Assembly: GCA_015661715.1 (NCBI GenBank)
Contig: DQVN01000086.1
Span: 1-8,310 of the forward strand
DNA from: Sulfurivirga caldicuralii
GTDB lineage: Bacteria; Pseudomonadota; Gammaproteobacteria; Thiomicrospirales; Thiomicrospiraceae
Direction: 5' to 3'
DNA length: 8,310 nucleotides
Positions 1 to 6,999 of this stretch are shown here, one piece after another (positions within the stretch are counted from its first letter, which is position 1; each line of letters opens with the position of its first letter). The position numbers and the translations under genes were made by a program. Below the pieces are notes generated by a model that made no database searches, was not told the origin of the DNA, and saw only the letters and a list, made by a program, of their open reading frames with translations.

Positions 1-472
1 CAACAAGACCGTCTGGGAAGAGATTGCTGACGGACAGGACATCATTCGGGTGGGCAACCATGAGATCAACTCTCGCGCCTATGTCAGCCGTTTCAATTTC
101 CGCGGCAGCGATCAACAGAAATACATCAGCCAGTTATCAGGGGGTGAGCGCAACCGGGTTCACCTGGCCAAAATGCTGCGTGCCGGCGGCAATGTACTGC
201 TCCTGGATGAACCGACCAACGACCTGGATGTGGAAACGCTGCGTGCGCTGGAGGAAGCGCTGCTCGAATTTGCCGGCACAGCCCTGGTGATTTCCCACGA
301 CCGCTGGTTTCTGGATCGGATCGCCACCCATATGCTAGCTTTTGAGGGGGACTCCGAAGTGGTCTGGTTTGAAGGCAACTATAGCGAGTATGAAAAAGAC
401 CTGAAACGCCGCAAGGGCGCTGATGCGGCCAACCCCCATCGCATCAAATACAAACCGGTGGTGCGCGATTAA
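1..472 (+). CDS. ettA: Energy-dependent translational throttle protein EttA (ABC-F), C-terminal part
   Basis: Only the last 156 codons are present; the gene enters from the left edge and the first whole codon is at base 2. EttA is a soluble ABC-F ATPase that binds the ribosomal E site and gates the first steps of elongation according to ATP/ADP level. The visible part is the second nucleotide-binding domain: signature LSGGE (bases 134-148), Walker [14 protein letters not shown] with the catalytic glutamate codon at 209-211, and the H-switch [11 protein letters not shown]. The tail [17 protein letters not shown] strongly resembles the EttA C-terminus from memory and separates it from Uup and other ABC-F paralogues. 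It ends with TAA at 470-472. No terminator follows, and the next gene starts 14 bases later, so read-through is likely. The Walker A motif and first ATPase domain lie outside the window. Confidence 0.93.
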   Translation, partial: NKTVWEEIADGQDIIRVGNHEINSRAYVSRFNFRGSDQQKYISQLSGGERNRVHLAKMLRAGGNVLLLDEPTNDLDVETLRALEEALLEFAGTALVISHDRWFLDRIATHMLAFEGDSEVVWFEGNYSEYEKDLKRRKGADAANPHRIKYKPVVRD

Positions 473-486
473 AAAAGGAGTTCAGC

Positions 487-1407
487 ATGCCGCAACAACT
501 TGCCACAGCCCAGTCACACCTGGATGCCATCGCCAACGCTTTTCCCGACCCTATTTTCATCATGGGCGAAGATGGCACCTATCTGGATATCATCGGCGGA
601 CGTGAACGTTCTCTTTATGCCGACGGCCACCCACTGATCGGCAAAAAATACCACGAGGTCTTACCGCAAGAACTGGCTGATCGTTTCCTGAAGGTGGTGC
701 AAATCACCCTTAAAACCGGCCGTTTGCAGGAAATTGAATACGCCCTGGCCAATGATGAGATTGAGGGGATCGAACCCACCGGCCCCCAGGGCAAACAGTG
801 GTATGAAGCGCGGATCTACCCTGTGGACACAGATGCCTATGGACAACCGGCGGTGTTGTGGCTGGCCATCAACATCACTAAGCGCAAACATATGGAAGAG
901 CAACTGGAGGCCATGTCCAAGTTCGACCCCTTAACGGGACTGCTCAACCGAGACTTTTTTCTCGATGTGTTGGATGAAGAGCTCAATCGCGCTCGCCTCA
1001 ACCAGCAACCGCTCTCGCTGATCAAAATTGATCTGGAGTGTTTCCGCAATGTGGTGGACACCTTTGGCCATGAAGCCGGTGATAAGGCGATTCTACATGT
1101 CAGCCATGCCCTGAAAAAAACTATAGAAACAGACCAACTGGGTTTTCTGGCTCGGCTGAGTTGCGATCAGTTTATGGCCGCCTTGCCCGGCATTAAAGCG
1201 GTGGATGCCTTCCGCATCGCTAAACTGGCCCAGCAAAATATCAGTAAACAGCAACTGGACTTCAATGGCATTCAAACCTGCTTGACCACCAAAGCCGGCA
1301 TCACGGAAGTACGGGATCCAGCCGATACCGCAACAACCCTATTCAAACGGGTCAACCAGGCATTGAGCGAGCTGGAAAACAGCCGCGAAAATACCCGCAT
1401 TGCCTAA
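487..1407 (+). CDS. PAS domain protein with degenerate GGDEF domain
   Basis: A soluble 306-residue protein with no signal peptide or membrane segment. Residues about 10-130 form a PAS-like sensor domain (AIANAFPDPIFIMGEDGTY onward), 131-147 a short helical linker, and 148-306 a GGDEF-fold domain opening with the typical FDPLTGLLNRDFF. The catalytic signature is degraded: R-L-SCDQF replaces R-x-GGDEF (residues 225-229, bases 1159-1173). The first metal-binding strand reads IDLECFRNVVDTFGHEAGD, so the first Asp is kept but the second is Glu and the usual N-D pair is V-D. There is no RxxD product-inhibition site in the right place and no EAL domain. Diguanylate cyclase activity is therefore unlikely; GTP or ligand sensing or protein binding is a better guess. 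The start is supported by AGGAG at 476-480, six bases before ATG. It lies directly behind ettA and is probably co-transcribed with it. Confidence 0.88.
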   Translation: MPQQLATAQSHLDAIANAFPDPIFIMGEDGTYLDIIGGRERSLYADGHPLIGKKYHEVLPQELADRFLKVVQITLKTGRLQEIEYALANDEIEGIEPTGPQGKQWYEARIYPVDTDAYGQPAVLWLAINITKRKHMEEQLEAMSKFDPLTGLLNRDFFLDVLDEELNRARLNQQPLSLIKIDLECFRNVVDTFGHEAGDKAILHVSHALKKTIETDQLGFLARLSCDQFMAALPGIKAVDAFRIAKLAQQNISKQQLDFNGIQTCLTTKAGITEVRDPADTATTLFKRVNQALSELENSRENTRIA

Positions 1408-1412
1408 TGCCC

Positions 1413-1418
1413 TATAAT
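1413..1418 (+). promoter_or_regulatory. Probable -10 box of the folD operon promoter
   Basis: A perfect TATAAT lies between the GGDEF gene and folD, 28 bases before the folD ATG. No good -35 hexamer is seen 16-18 bases upstream, where the sequence is the end of the GGDEF coding region, and the TG pair at 1408-1409 is two bases off the extended -10 position. If used, transcription would begin near 1425, leaving a leader of about 20 bases. The perfect hexamer in a 39-base gap is suggestive, but the missing -35 keeps confidence moderate. Confidence 0.45.
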
Positions 1419-1446
1419 GAAATGTTAAACACTAACAGGACGCAAT

Positions 1447-2313
1447 ATGAGCGCAAAGATTATTGATGGCAAAGCTGTGGCGCAGAAAGTCCGCGCCCAC
1501 ATCAAGGAGACGGTCAATCAACTGGTCACTGGCGGAAAACGCCGCCCAGGTTTAGCCGTAGTGCTCCTGGGCGATGATCCGGCCTCGCAAGTGTATGTGC
1601 GGAATAAGAAAAAGGCCTGCCTGGATGTGGGGTTTGCCGACTTCTCCTATGAACTGCCCGCTACCGCTTCAGAGGCTGAGCTTTTGGCGCTGATTGATCA
1701 GCTCAACGAACACGAAGAGGTGGATGGCATTCTGGTGCAACTGCCCGTGCCTAAACAGATTGATCCGGACAAGATCATTGAACGCATTCGCCCCGACAAA
1801 GATGTGGATGGCTTTCACCCGTATAACATGGGGCGCCTGGCCACCCGCAACCCCCAGTTGGCCCCCTGTACACCCCATGGGGTCATGACTTTGCTCGCTG
1901 AAACCGGCGAAACCCTACGCGGCAAAAACGCTGTGGTAGTGGGCGCGTCCAATATCGTAGGCGTCCCCATGGCGCTGGAGCTGCTCAACGCCCGGGCCAC
2001 CGTCACCGTCTGCCATAGCGCCACCCAAGATCTACCCGCTAAAGTGAGCGAAGCGGACATTCTGGTGGTTGGCGTAGGCATGCCCGAGATGGTCAAGGGT
2101 GCCTGGATCAAGCCCGGCGCAATCGTGATCGATGTGGGCATCAACCGCCTGGAAGATGGCCGACTGGTTGGCGATGTGGAATTTGACAGCGCAAAAGAAA
2201 GGGCCGGCTGGATTACCCCGGTCCCAGGCGGTGTGGGGCCCATGACCATCGCAACCCTACTGCAGAATACGCTCCAAGCCTATCAGTACCGTAACAAGGA
2301 TGCATCATCATGA
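1447..2313 (+). CDS. folD: Bifunctional methylenetetrahydrofolate dehydrogenase / methenyltetrahydrofolate cyclohydrolase
   Basis: FolD oxidises 5,10-methylene-THF with NADP+ and hydrolyses the methenyl product to 10-formyl-THF, supplying one-carbon units for purines and formyl-Met-tRNA in the cytoplasm. The protein is full length (288 residues; the family is usually 280-300). Active-site residues sit at the usual positions: Y50 and K54 in [10 protein letters not shown]98 in DGILVQLP, and D121 in [12 protein letters not shown]. The Rossmann motif [12 protein letters not shown] is at about 164-175, and the family end motif [12 protein letters not shown] at 256-267. ATG at 1447 is supported by AGGA at 1437-1440. 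The stop codon overlaps the next gene's start as ATGA (2310-2313), indicating translational coupling. A TATAAT box just upstream suggests folD is first in its operon. The sequence appears intact. Confidence 0.97.
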   Translation: MSAKIIDGKAVAQKVRAHIKETVNQLVTGGKRRPGLAVVLLGDDPASQVYVRNKKKACLDVGFADFSYELPATASEAELLALIDQLNEHEEVDGILVQLPVPKQIDPDKIIERIRPDKDVDGFHPYNMGRLATRNPQLAPCTPHGVMTLLAETGETLRGKNAVVVGASNIVGVPMALELLNARATVTVCHSATQDLPAKVSEADILVVGVGMPEMVKGAWIKPGAIVIDVGINRLEDGRLVGDVEFDSAKERAGWITPVPGGVGPMTIATLLQNTLQAYQYRNKDASS

Positions 2314-2849
2314 ATGCTTACTGGATCAGTGCCCTGTTGAGCATGACGCTGGCCTGCACGACTTATGCCGAGGAAACAAAACGGGATTTTTCCGTACCCG
2401 ATAATGTCCAGCAGGCTAAAACGCTCAATTTATGTATTGACTACTATTCACAAAAAGATCCGCAGAAAAAAGTGGCTGAACGGGCTGAGCTGACCCGCCG
2501 CGGCATGCTCAGCGTCAAGGATCATGACATGCTGGATGGTAAGCAGGCGGCCATAGAGAACGGTAATACCCGCTGTGCCATGTACATGACCCGCGGCATT
2601 CCTTTGGATGAAAAAGGCAAATTCATCAACCACCGCTGGGTGCGCACCCCTAAGATTGTGCATGTGTATCCGGACAAATATTATGTATCTCAAAGCGGCA
2701 TCATTACACAAGTCTATGAACGCAAGCCGGGACAGCTCCCGCCTGAATTGGAGCACAAAGCGCCCAAAGTGGCGCCACCGCCGGTATTAATGCATGCCAA
2801 TCCTCCCGCCCCTGCCCCGGTTGATCAAAATCAGCACAATAAGGAGTAA
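2310..2849 (+). CDS. Uncharacterised small exported protein with proline-rich tail
   Basis: I do not recognise a family for this 179-residue protein. Residues 1-20 ([20 protein letters not shown]) look like a signal peptide with cleavage after TYA, although the N-terminus lacks the usual Lys/Arg. A cysteine at 16 gives a poor lipobox (TLAC), so a lipoprotein is possible but less likely. The mature part is charged and hydrophilic, has two cysteines (C42 and C89) that could form a disulfide, a probably beta-rich stretch at 108-137 ([23 protein letters not shown] area), and a tail rich in proline and alanine (151-170) ending in HNKE. The start overlaps the folD stop by four bases and AAGGA lies at 2296-2300. 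The stop is seven bases before rpiA. The periplasmic location and cysteine pair fit the TlpA-like thioredoxin two genes downstream, which might act on it; that link is inference. Confidence 0.8.
   Translation: MNAYWISALLSMTLACTTYAEETKRDFSVPDNVQQAKTLNLCIDYYSQKDPQKKVAERAELTRRGMLSVKDHDMLDGKQAAIENGNTRCAMYMTRGIPLDEKGKFINHRWVRTPKIVHVYPDKYYVSQSGIITQVYERKPGQLPPELEHKAPKVAPPPVLMHANPPAPAPVDQNQHNKE
2841..2846 (+). promoter_or_regulatory. Shine-Dalgarno sequence that sets the rpiA start
   Basis: AAGGAG lies ten bases before ATG 2857 and runs straight into the TAA stop of the upstream gene (2847-2849). It excludes the longer in-frame ORF beginning at 2794 and favours 2857 over the in-frame ATG at 2863, which would be 16 bases away. 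Confidence 0.75.
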
Positions 2850-2856
2850 CCTTAAT

Positions 2857-3525
2857 ATGGCTATGACGCAAGATGAAATGAAACAAGCGGTGGCGAAAGC
2901 CGCCATTGACTATGTGGAACCCGGCACCATTATTGGTGTCGGCACCGGCTCCACCGCCAATTACTTTATTGATGAGCTTGCCAAGATCAAACATCAGATC
3001 GAAGGCACCGTTGCCTCCTCTAAGGCAACCGAAGAGCGTCTCAAAGGCCACGGCATCCCGGTCTTTGACCTCAACAGCATTGATGAAATGTCGGTATATA
3101 TTGATGGGGCTGATGAATTTGACCGCCATCTACATCTGACCAAAGGGGGCGGCGGTGCACTGACCCGTGAAAAGATCGTCGCCGCTGTGGCCAAAAAATT
3201 CGTCTGTATTGCCGATGAAACCAAGAAAGTCGATATTCTAGGTCAATTCCCCCTGCCTATTGAGGTCATTCCCATGGCCCGCAGCTATGTGGCGCGGGAA
3301 ATCGTCAAGCGTTTTGGCGGCGAGCCTGTCTGGCGTGAGGGTTTTATTACCGACAACGGCAATATTATCCTGGATATCCATGGACTGGAAATTGTCGACC
3401 CTGTTGGCTTGGAGCGGGAATTGAACAATATCGTCGGCACCGTCACCAATGGCTTATTCGCTGCGCGCAAAGCGGATGTGTTATTGTGCGGCACCGCCGA
3501 AGGTGTGGAAGTCATTGAGGACTGA
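2857..3525 (+). CDS. rpiA: Ribose-5-phosphate isomerase A
   Basis: RpiA interconverts ribose-5-phosphate and ribulose-5-phosphate in the non-oxidative pentose phosphate pathway, feeding nucleotide synthesis. The chosen start gives 222 residues, close to E. coli RpiA (219). Visible motifs are the phosphate-binding loop VGTGSTA (28-34), DGADE (83-87), [11 protein letters not shown] (96-106), [11 protein letters not shown] (131-141) and the late TDNGNIILD. The catalytic residues of the family match D83, D86, K96 and E105. Homology to the E. coli protein begins at MTQDE, which is Met3 here, so ATG 2863 is a possible alternative start; Shine-Dalgarno spacing favours 2857. An in-frame extension to 2794 would overlap the upstream gene in another frame and adds nothing conserved. 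The gene sits in the middle of the folD-hemL operon, with gaps of 7 and 4 bases on either side. Confidence 0.96.
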   Translation: MAMTQDEMKQAVAKAAIDYVEPGTIIGVGTGSTANYFIDELAKIKHQIEGTVASSKATEERLKGHGIPVFDLNSIDEMSVYIDGADEFDRHLHLTKGGGGALTREKIVAAVAKKFVCIADETKKVDILGQFPLPIEVIPMARSYVAREIVKRFGGEPVWREGFITDNGNIILDIHGLEIVDPVGLERELNNIVGTVTNGLFAARKADVLLCGTAEGVEVIED

Positions 3526-3529
3526 AACC

Positions 3530-4027
3530 ATGGGGCAAAAAATCCTTGCCGCGGTGGTGGTGCTTCTATTGGGCGCTTTAGCCTATGTCACTCTTTTTAG
3601 TGAAGGACAGGGCAAAGCCCCGGATATCACAGTCACCACCCTGGACGGCCAACAGATTGCTTTAGGTAAACCGGGTAAACCCATTCTGGTCAACTTCTGG
3701 GCCACCACCTGTCCCGGTTGTATTGCCGAAATGCCCCATCTGGCCGATATGAAACGGGCACTAGGCGATCGCTTCATCCTGGTGGCTGTCGCCATGGCCT
3801 ATGATCCCATTGACCAGGTGAAAAACTTCATCCGTGCGCACAACTATCCCTTCGCCTTCGTACATGACAGTGATGGACAGATTGCTCAAGCTTTTGGCGG
3901 CGTCAGCTTGACACCCACCTCATTTCTCATTGCCCCCAATGGCAATATCGTCTACAAAAAAATCGGCGAAGTGGATTTTGATTTAGTACGCCAGCGAATC
4001 GAACAGATGAGCCCATTGCAACCATGA
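3530..4027 (+). CDS. TlpA/ResA-like thiol-disulfide oxidoreductase, membrane-anchored
   Basis: A 165-residue thioredoxin-fold protein. Residues 4-22 are a hydrophobic N-terminal segment (signal anchor or signal peptide) after a single lysine, so the catalytic domain faces the periplasm. The domain starts near 29 (KAPDITVTTLDGQQI), has the redox motif FWATTCPGC with C61 and C64, and the conserved cis-proline region LTPTSFLIAPNG (P129). Such proteins reduce specific periplasmic disulfides, often in cytochrome c maturation or in partner proteins. The motif is CPGC preceded by Thr, unlike the WCxxC of classical thioredoxin, TlpA or ResA, so the exact substrate cannot be named. ATG 3530 has GAGG at 3517-3520; an upstream in-frame extension to 3449 overlaps rpiA and would bury the signal sequence. 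Its stop overlaps the thiE start as ATGA (4024-4027). A link to heme is suggested only by hemL in the same operon. Confidence 0.88.
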   Translation: MGQKILAAVVVLLLGALAYVTLFSEGQGKAPDITVTTLDGQQIALGKPGKPILVNFWATTCPGCIAEMPHLADMKRALGDRFILVAVAMAYDPIDQVKNFIRAHNYPFAFVHDSDGQIAQAFGGVSLTPTSFLIAPNGNIVYKKIGEVDFDLVRQRIEQMSPLQP

Positions 4028-4647
4028 AAGGCCTCTATGCCATCACCGACCCTGCTCTGACCCCAGGGCAACAGTTGTTTGAAGCGGTGGAAGCCGCATT
4101 ACGCGGGGGTTGCCGCATTGTGCAATACCGCGACAAACTGCATCTTGCAGGTGACCAGTTGCAGATTGCCCATGCACTGCGGCGTTTATGCGCTGATTAT
4201 GGTGCGCTCTTTATCGTCAATGATGACATCACCCTAACACGAGCTGTGCAAGCCGATGGAGTGCATTTAGGCAAGGATGATGCTGCAATTGACGAGGCCC
4301 GCTTTTATTTGGGTCGGCAAACAATTATCGGGGTCTCCTGCTATAACAGCCTGCAACGGGCGCAAGAGATGGCTCGAGCAGGCGCGGATTATGTGGCTTT
4401 TGGCCGCTTGTTTCCTTCTCGTACTAAGCCCCATGCCCAACCAGCTTCTCTGCATACCTTAAGGCAAGCAAAGCAGCAATTACAGATTCCCATTGTCGCC
4501 ATAGGGGGCATCACCTTAGAGAATGCAGATCAGGTAATAGAGGCAGGCGCGGATATGCTTGCCGTTATCCACGGCCTTTTCGGCCAAACCGATATCGAAC
4601 AAACCGCAAGCAAGTTTAACCAGTTGTTCCAACCCGACAAGTCATAA
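4024..4647 (+). CDS. thiE: Thiamine-phosphate synthase
   Basis: ThiE joins HMP-pyrophosphate and thiazole phosphate to give thiamine monophosphate in the cytoplasm. The 207-residue protein has the family length and a TIM-barrel motif order: LYAITDP near the N-terminus, the pyrophosphate-binding QYRDK (34-38), the metal-binding FIVNDD (63-68, N66/D67), GVHLGKDD (79-86), GVSCYN (103-108), [14 protein letters not shown] (122-135) and IPIVAIGGI (155-163). Near the end, AVIHGLF stands where AVVSGIF or similar is common, a mild variation. The start overlaps the stop of the upstream thioredoxin gene by four bases, so translation is probably coupled. Because of this overlap there is no room for a TPP riboswitch next to thiE, and the gene is expressed from the operon promoter. 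No other thi gene is in the window. Confidence 0.95.
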   Translation: MKGLYAITDPALTPGQQLFEAVEAALRGGCRIVQYRDKLHLAGDQLQIAHALRRLCADYGALFIVNDDITLTRAVQADGVHLGKDDAAIDEARFYLGRQTIIGVSCYNSLQRAQEMARAGADYVAFGRLFPSRTKPHAQPASLHTLRQAKQQLQIPIVAIGGITLENADQVIEAGADMLAVIHGLFGQTDIEQTASKFNQLFQPDKS

Positions 4648-4660
4648 AAGGTTTTTGCAG

Positions 4661-5959
4661 ATGAATCGTTCCCATCAACTCTTCGTGCATGCACAAAAAC
4701 ACATTCCCGGCGGGGTGAATTCACCGGTACGCGCCTTCAAAGGTGTCGGTGGCGATCCAGTCTTCTTCGAGCGCGCCCAAGGCGCCTATTTGTACGATGT
4801 GGATGGTAAGCGTTATATCGACTATGTGGCCTCCTGGGGTCCGGCCATTCTCGGACATGCCCATCCTGAGGTGGTGGAAGCGGTACAGAAGCAGGCGGAA
4901 AAAGGCCTAAGCTTCGGCGCGCCCACCGAACTGGAAGTACAAATGGCCGATCTGGTGTGTGAACTGATCCCTTCGGTGGAGATGGTGCGCATGGTCAACT
5001 CCGGCACAGAAGCCACCATGACCGCCATTCGTCTCGCCCGGGGTGTGACCGGTCGGGATAAAATCGTCAAATTTGAAGGCTGCTATCATGGCCATGCAGA
5101 CAGCCTTCTGGTCAAAGCCGGTTCCGGCGCCCTGACGCTGGGGGTTCCCTCTTCACCCGGTGTACCGGCCAGTGTGGCACAGGAGACCATTACCCTCACC
5201 TACAATGACAGCGATCAGGTGCGCCAATTGTTCGACGAAATGGGGGATCAGATCGCCTGCATCATCGTCGAACCAGTGGCGGGCAATATGAATTGCATTC
5301 CCCCAGAACCCGGCTTTTTGCACACCTTGCGTAAACTCTGTGACCAACAGGGCAGCCTCCTCATTTTTGATGAGGTGATGACCGGCTTCCGCGTTAGTCT
5401 GACCGGCGCCCAGGGCCACTATGGCATCACCCCGGATCTGAGTACTTTTGGCAAGGTCATCGGCGGTGGGATGCCCGTCGGCGCCGTGGGCGGCAAGCGG
5501 GAGATCATGACTCAACTGGCGCCCACAGGCCCCGTCTATCAAGCCGGCACCCTCTCCGGTAACCCATTGGCTATGGCCGCCGGTATCAAGACGCTGGAGC
5601 TGATCAGCCAGCCTGGCTTTTATGAGACATTGACAGAGAAAACCGCGCGACTGGCTCAAGGCCTAGAGCAGGCCGCACATAGCGCGGGCATCGCCCTGAC
5701 CACCAACCAGGTGGGCGGCATGTTCGGTTTCTTCTTTACCCATGAAGCACCCATCAGCCGGTTTGAGCAGGTCACCCGCTGCGATATGGAACGGTTCAAG
5801 CGCTTCTATCACCTGATGCTGGACGAAGGGATTTACCTGGCCCCCTCCGCGTTTGAGGCAGGCTTTGTCTCCGCTGCCCACACCGACAACGATATTGATG
5901 CCACCCTGGCAGCGGCGCAACGCTGCTTTGAACAGCTGGCTTCCAGCGCGCCCGTTTAA
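4661..5959 (+). CDS. hemL: Glutamate-1-semialdehyde 2,1-aminomutase
   Basis: HemL is a PLP enzyme that converts glutamate-1-semialdehyde to 5-aminolevulinate, the common precursor of heme and other tetrapyrroles in the C5 pathway. The 432-residue protein has the usual length. Motifs in order: [13 protein letters not shown] (14-26), NSGTEAT (113-119), the PLP-contacting CYHGHAD (141-147), FDEVMTGFR (236-244) and the Schiff-base lysine K265 in [27 protein letters not shown] follows. ATG 4661 lies nine bases after AAGG (4648-4651), matches the normal N-terminus of the family, and is 13 bases past the thiE stop. A longer in-frame ORF from 4559 only adds sequence overlapping thiE. It is the last gene of the operon and faces a convergent flagellin gene. 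The downstream hairpin has its T tract on the opposite strand, so hemL termination may rely on that hairpin alone or on another mechanism. Confidence 0.97.
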   Translation: MNRSHQLFVHAQKHIPGGVNSPVRAFKGVGGDPVFFERAQGAYLYDVDGKRYIDYVASWGPAILGHAHPEVVEAVQKQAEKGLSFGAPTELEVQMADLVCELIPSVEMVRMVNSGTEATMTAIRLARGVTGRDKIVKFEGCYHGHADSLLVKAGSGALTLGVPSSPGVPASVAQETITLTYNDSDQVRQLFDEMGDQIACIIVEPVAGNMNCIPPEPGFLHTLRKLCDQQGSLLIFDEVMTGFRVSLTGAQGHYGITPDLSTFGKVIGGGMPVGAVGGKREIMTQLAPTGPVYQAGTLSGNPLAMAAGIKTLELISQPGFYETLTEKTARLAQGLEQAAHSAGIALTTNQVGGMFGFFFTHEAPISRFEQVTRCDMERFKRFYHLMLDEGIYLAPSAFEAGFVSAAHTDNDIDATLAAAQRCFEQLASSAPV

Positions 5960-5975
5960 CCTTTCAAATATTCAC

Positions 5976-6010
5976 AAAAAAAGCGGCTGGCACCTTCATG
6001 CCAGACCGCT
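5976..6010 (-). terminator. Intrinsic terminator of the flagellin at 6102-6932
   Basis: Read on the minus strand, AGCGGTCTGGCA (6010-5999), a six-base loop and TGCCAGCCGCT (5992-5982) form an 11-base-pair stem with one bulged base, followed by a run of seven T (5982-5976). On the plus strand no T run follows the hairpin, so it is oriented for the flagellin transcript. It lies about 90 bases past the flagellin stop and only about 20 bases past the hemL stop, so it may also hinder read-through from hemL. Confidence 0.85.
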
Positions 6011-6024
6011 AACACACAAGGGAA
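6011..6024 (-). promoter_or_regulatory. 3' UTR element complementary to the flagellin Shine-Dalgarno region
   Basis: On the minus strand this reads TTCCCTTGTGTGTT and directly abuts the terminator stem. It can pair with bases 6953-6940 of the same transcript (AACACACAAGGGAG): 13 Watson-Crick pairs plus one G-U pair, covering the whole Shine-Dalgarno AAGGGAG. The sequence match is direct observation; a regulatory role is inference. Staphylococcal icaR, where a C-rich 3' UTR motif pairs with the Shine-Dalgarno, is a known precedent. Confidence 0.5.
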
Positions 6025-6101
6025 CTGGTCCAGAGCTCAAACCCTTGCCCTACTTTATCCGATTCCCTTTCTTCTATCTCGATAAAACGCTTATTTAATC
6101 T

Positions 6102-6932
6102 TTATTTTAAAAGCTGCATGACCTGTTGCGAATTCTGATTGGCTTGCGACAGCATGGCCATGCCTGCCTGCTGCAATACCTGAGTACGGGCCAAATTGGC
6201 AGACTCTCTAGCAAAATCCGCATCCAGGATCTGACTGCGCGCTGCCTTAATGTTTTCATTGACATTCTGCAAGTTACTGATCGTATATTCAAACCGATTT
6301 TGAATAGCCCCCCATTTTGCTCGAATGGTGTTGATTACAGAGATATCATTATCCATGCGGCTTACCGTCGCCAGGGCTGATGCCTGGTTCGACACATTGG
6401 CACCGCCGAAGGATAGAGCTGTATTCGCCGCCGTCAAACTAATCAGGGGAATAGAGATTTCATTGACAGCAGCTGTTTCCCAACCTACATGAATACTTAA
6501 CCCCGCAATTGATCCATTTAATAGGGGAATCCCGTTAAATTTCAGTGTCTGACCAATTCGGCTAATCTCAATTTTCAATTGAGATACTTCCTGTTGTGCT
6601 TGTAAACGCTGAGGATCCGTATAAGTATCATTGGTCATCTGAATGCTCAACTCGCGAATGCGCTGCAACATATTGACGGCTTCTTCCACCGCCCCATCCA
6701 ATGTCTGCACCACGCTGATCCCATCATTGGCATTGCGAATGGCCATATCGGTACCGCGGATCTGGCTATCCATACGGGTCACCACTGCTTTTCCTGCTGC
6801 ATCGTCCGCCGTTTTATTGATACGCAGCCCGGAAGTCAGGCGTTCCATGGAAACTTTTTGAGAACGGGTCACTTGATCCAACAGACGAACGGCGTTTTCA
6901 GACGCCATATTGGTATTGATTACCAGAGCCAT
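6102..6932 (-). CDS. Flagellin, short type (276 residues)
   Basis: A structural subunit of the flagellar filament, exported through the flagellar type III apparatus. The N-terminal D0/D1 part (about 1-140) begins MALVINTNMASENAVRLL and includes SMERLTSGLRINKTADDAAG, QIRGTDMAIRNANDGISVVQTLDGAVEEAVNMLQRIRELSIQ and FNGIPLLNG. The C-terminal D1/D0 part (about 190-276) includes NRFEYTISNLQNVNENIKAARSQI, DADFARESANLARTQVLQQAG and ends QVMQLLK. Only some 50 variable residues separate the two, so this is a minimal flagellin without the surface D2/D3 domains of enteric FliC. ATG 6930-6932 has AAGGGAG (6946-6940) seven bases upstream. A sigma-28-like promoter, a 5' hairpin, a Shine-Dalgarno/3' UTR complementarity and its own terminator make it a single-gene unit. 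It is a close paralogue of the flagellin at the right edge, with near-identical last 50 residues. A fliC/flaA-type symbol cannot be chosen among paralogues. Confidence 0.96.
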   Translation of the reverse strand: MALVINTNMASENAVRLLDQVTRSQKVSMERLTSGLRINKTADDAAGKAVVTRMDSQIRGTDMAIRNANDGISVVQTLDGAVEEAVNMLQRIRELSIQMTNDTYTDPQRLQAQQEVSQLKIEISRIGQTLKFNGIPLLNGSIAGLSIHVGWETAAVNEISIPLISLTAANTALSFGGANVSNQASALATVSRMDNDISVINTIRAKWGAIQNRFEYTISNLQNVNENIKAARSQILDADFARESANLARTQVLQQAGMAMLSQANQNSQQVMQLLK

Positions 6933-6939
6933 GATCTTT

Positions 6940-6953
6940 CTCCCTTGTGTGTT
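6940..6953 (-). promoter_or_regulatory. Flagellin Shine-Dalgarno region, able to pair with its own 3' UTR
   Basis: The minus strand reads AACACACAAGGGAG, with AAGGGAG seven bases before the flagellin ATG. This is a strong ribosome-binding site and confirms the start codon. The whole segment is complementary to 6024-6011 in the 3' UTR of the same gene, so it could switch between a ribosome-accessible and a masked state. Confidence 0.7.
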
Positions 6954-6971
6954 TAAGCTTCTTGTAGTTAG

Positions 6972-6990
6972 AGGCGAATGTGCATCGCCT
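6972..6990 (-). other. Hairpin at the 5' end of the flagellin mRNA
   Basis: On the minus strand AGGCGA (6990-6985), a seven-base loop and TCGCCT (6977-6972) form a perfect 6-base-pair stem. If the sigma-28-like box at 7000-7026 is used, transcription starts near 6993, so this stem would sit within a few bases of the 5' end. Stems there are known to slow decay of bacterial mRNAs; that role is inferred here. Confidence 0.5.
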
Positions 6991-6999
6991 TCACTTTAT

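Noticed and set aside
1815..2249. 144-codon open frame antisense to folD
   Set aside because: It mirrors the folD codon pattern, with Ser/Thr/Pro/Arg-rich low-complexity translation, no ribosome-binding site and no recognisable domain.
2346..2357. Lipoprotein signal (lipobox ending at Cys16) in the exported protein
   Set aside because: The -3 position is Thr rather than Leu/Val/Ile and the N-terminus lacks basic residues; a standard signal peptidase site after TYA fits better, though a lipoprotein is not excluded.
2794..2856. Upstream in-frame extension of rpiA
   Set aside because: It overlaps the preceding gene in another frame, has no homology to the RpiA N-terminus, and AAGGAG points to ATG 2857.
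2704..3129. 141-codon open frame antisense to rpiA and the exported-protein gene
   Set aside because: It crosses two genes on the other strand that are well supported by coupling and motifs; no own signals.
3449..3529. Upstream in-frame extension of the TlpA-like gene
   Set aside because: It lies inside rpiA and would place 27 extra residues before the membrane segment; ATG 3530 has a ribosome-binding site.
3986..4023. TPP riboswitch ahead of thiE
   Set aside because: thiE overlaps the upstream coding sequence by four bases and no aptamer-like structure or thi-box was recognised.
4559..4660. Upstream in-frame extension of hemL
   Set aside because: It lies inside thiE; the conserved HemL N-terminus begins at ATG 4661, which has its own Shine-Dalgarno.
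5153..5659. 168-codon open frame antisense to hemL
   Set aside because: It is fully contained in a strongly conserved gene on the other strand, with no start signals or domain.
6011..6953. Invertible DNA segment bounded by the 13-base inverted repeat (flagellar phase variation)
   Set aside because: Thirteen bases is short for known invertase sites, no recombinase gene is seen, and inversion would detach the gene from its promoter without offering another. RNA pairing explains the positions better.
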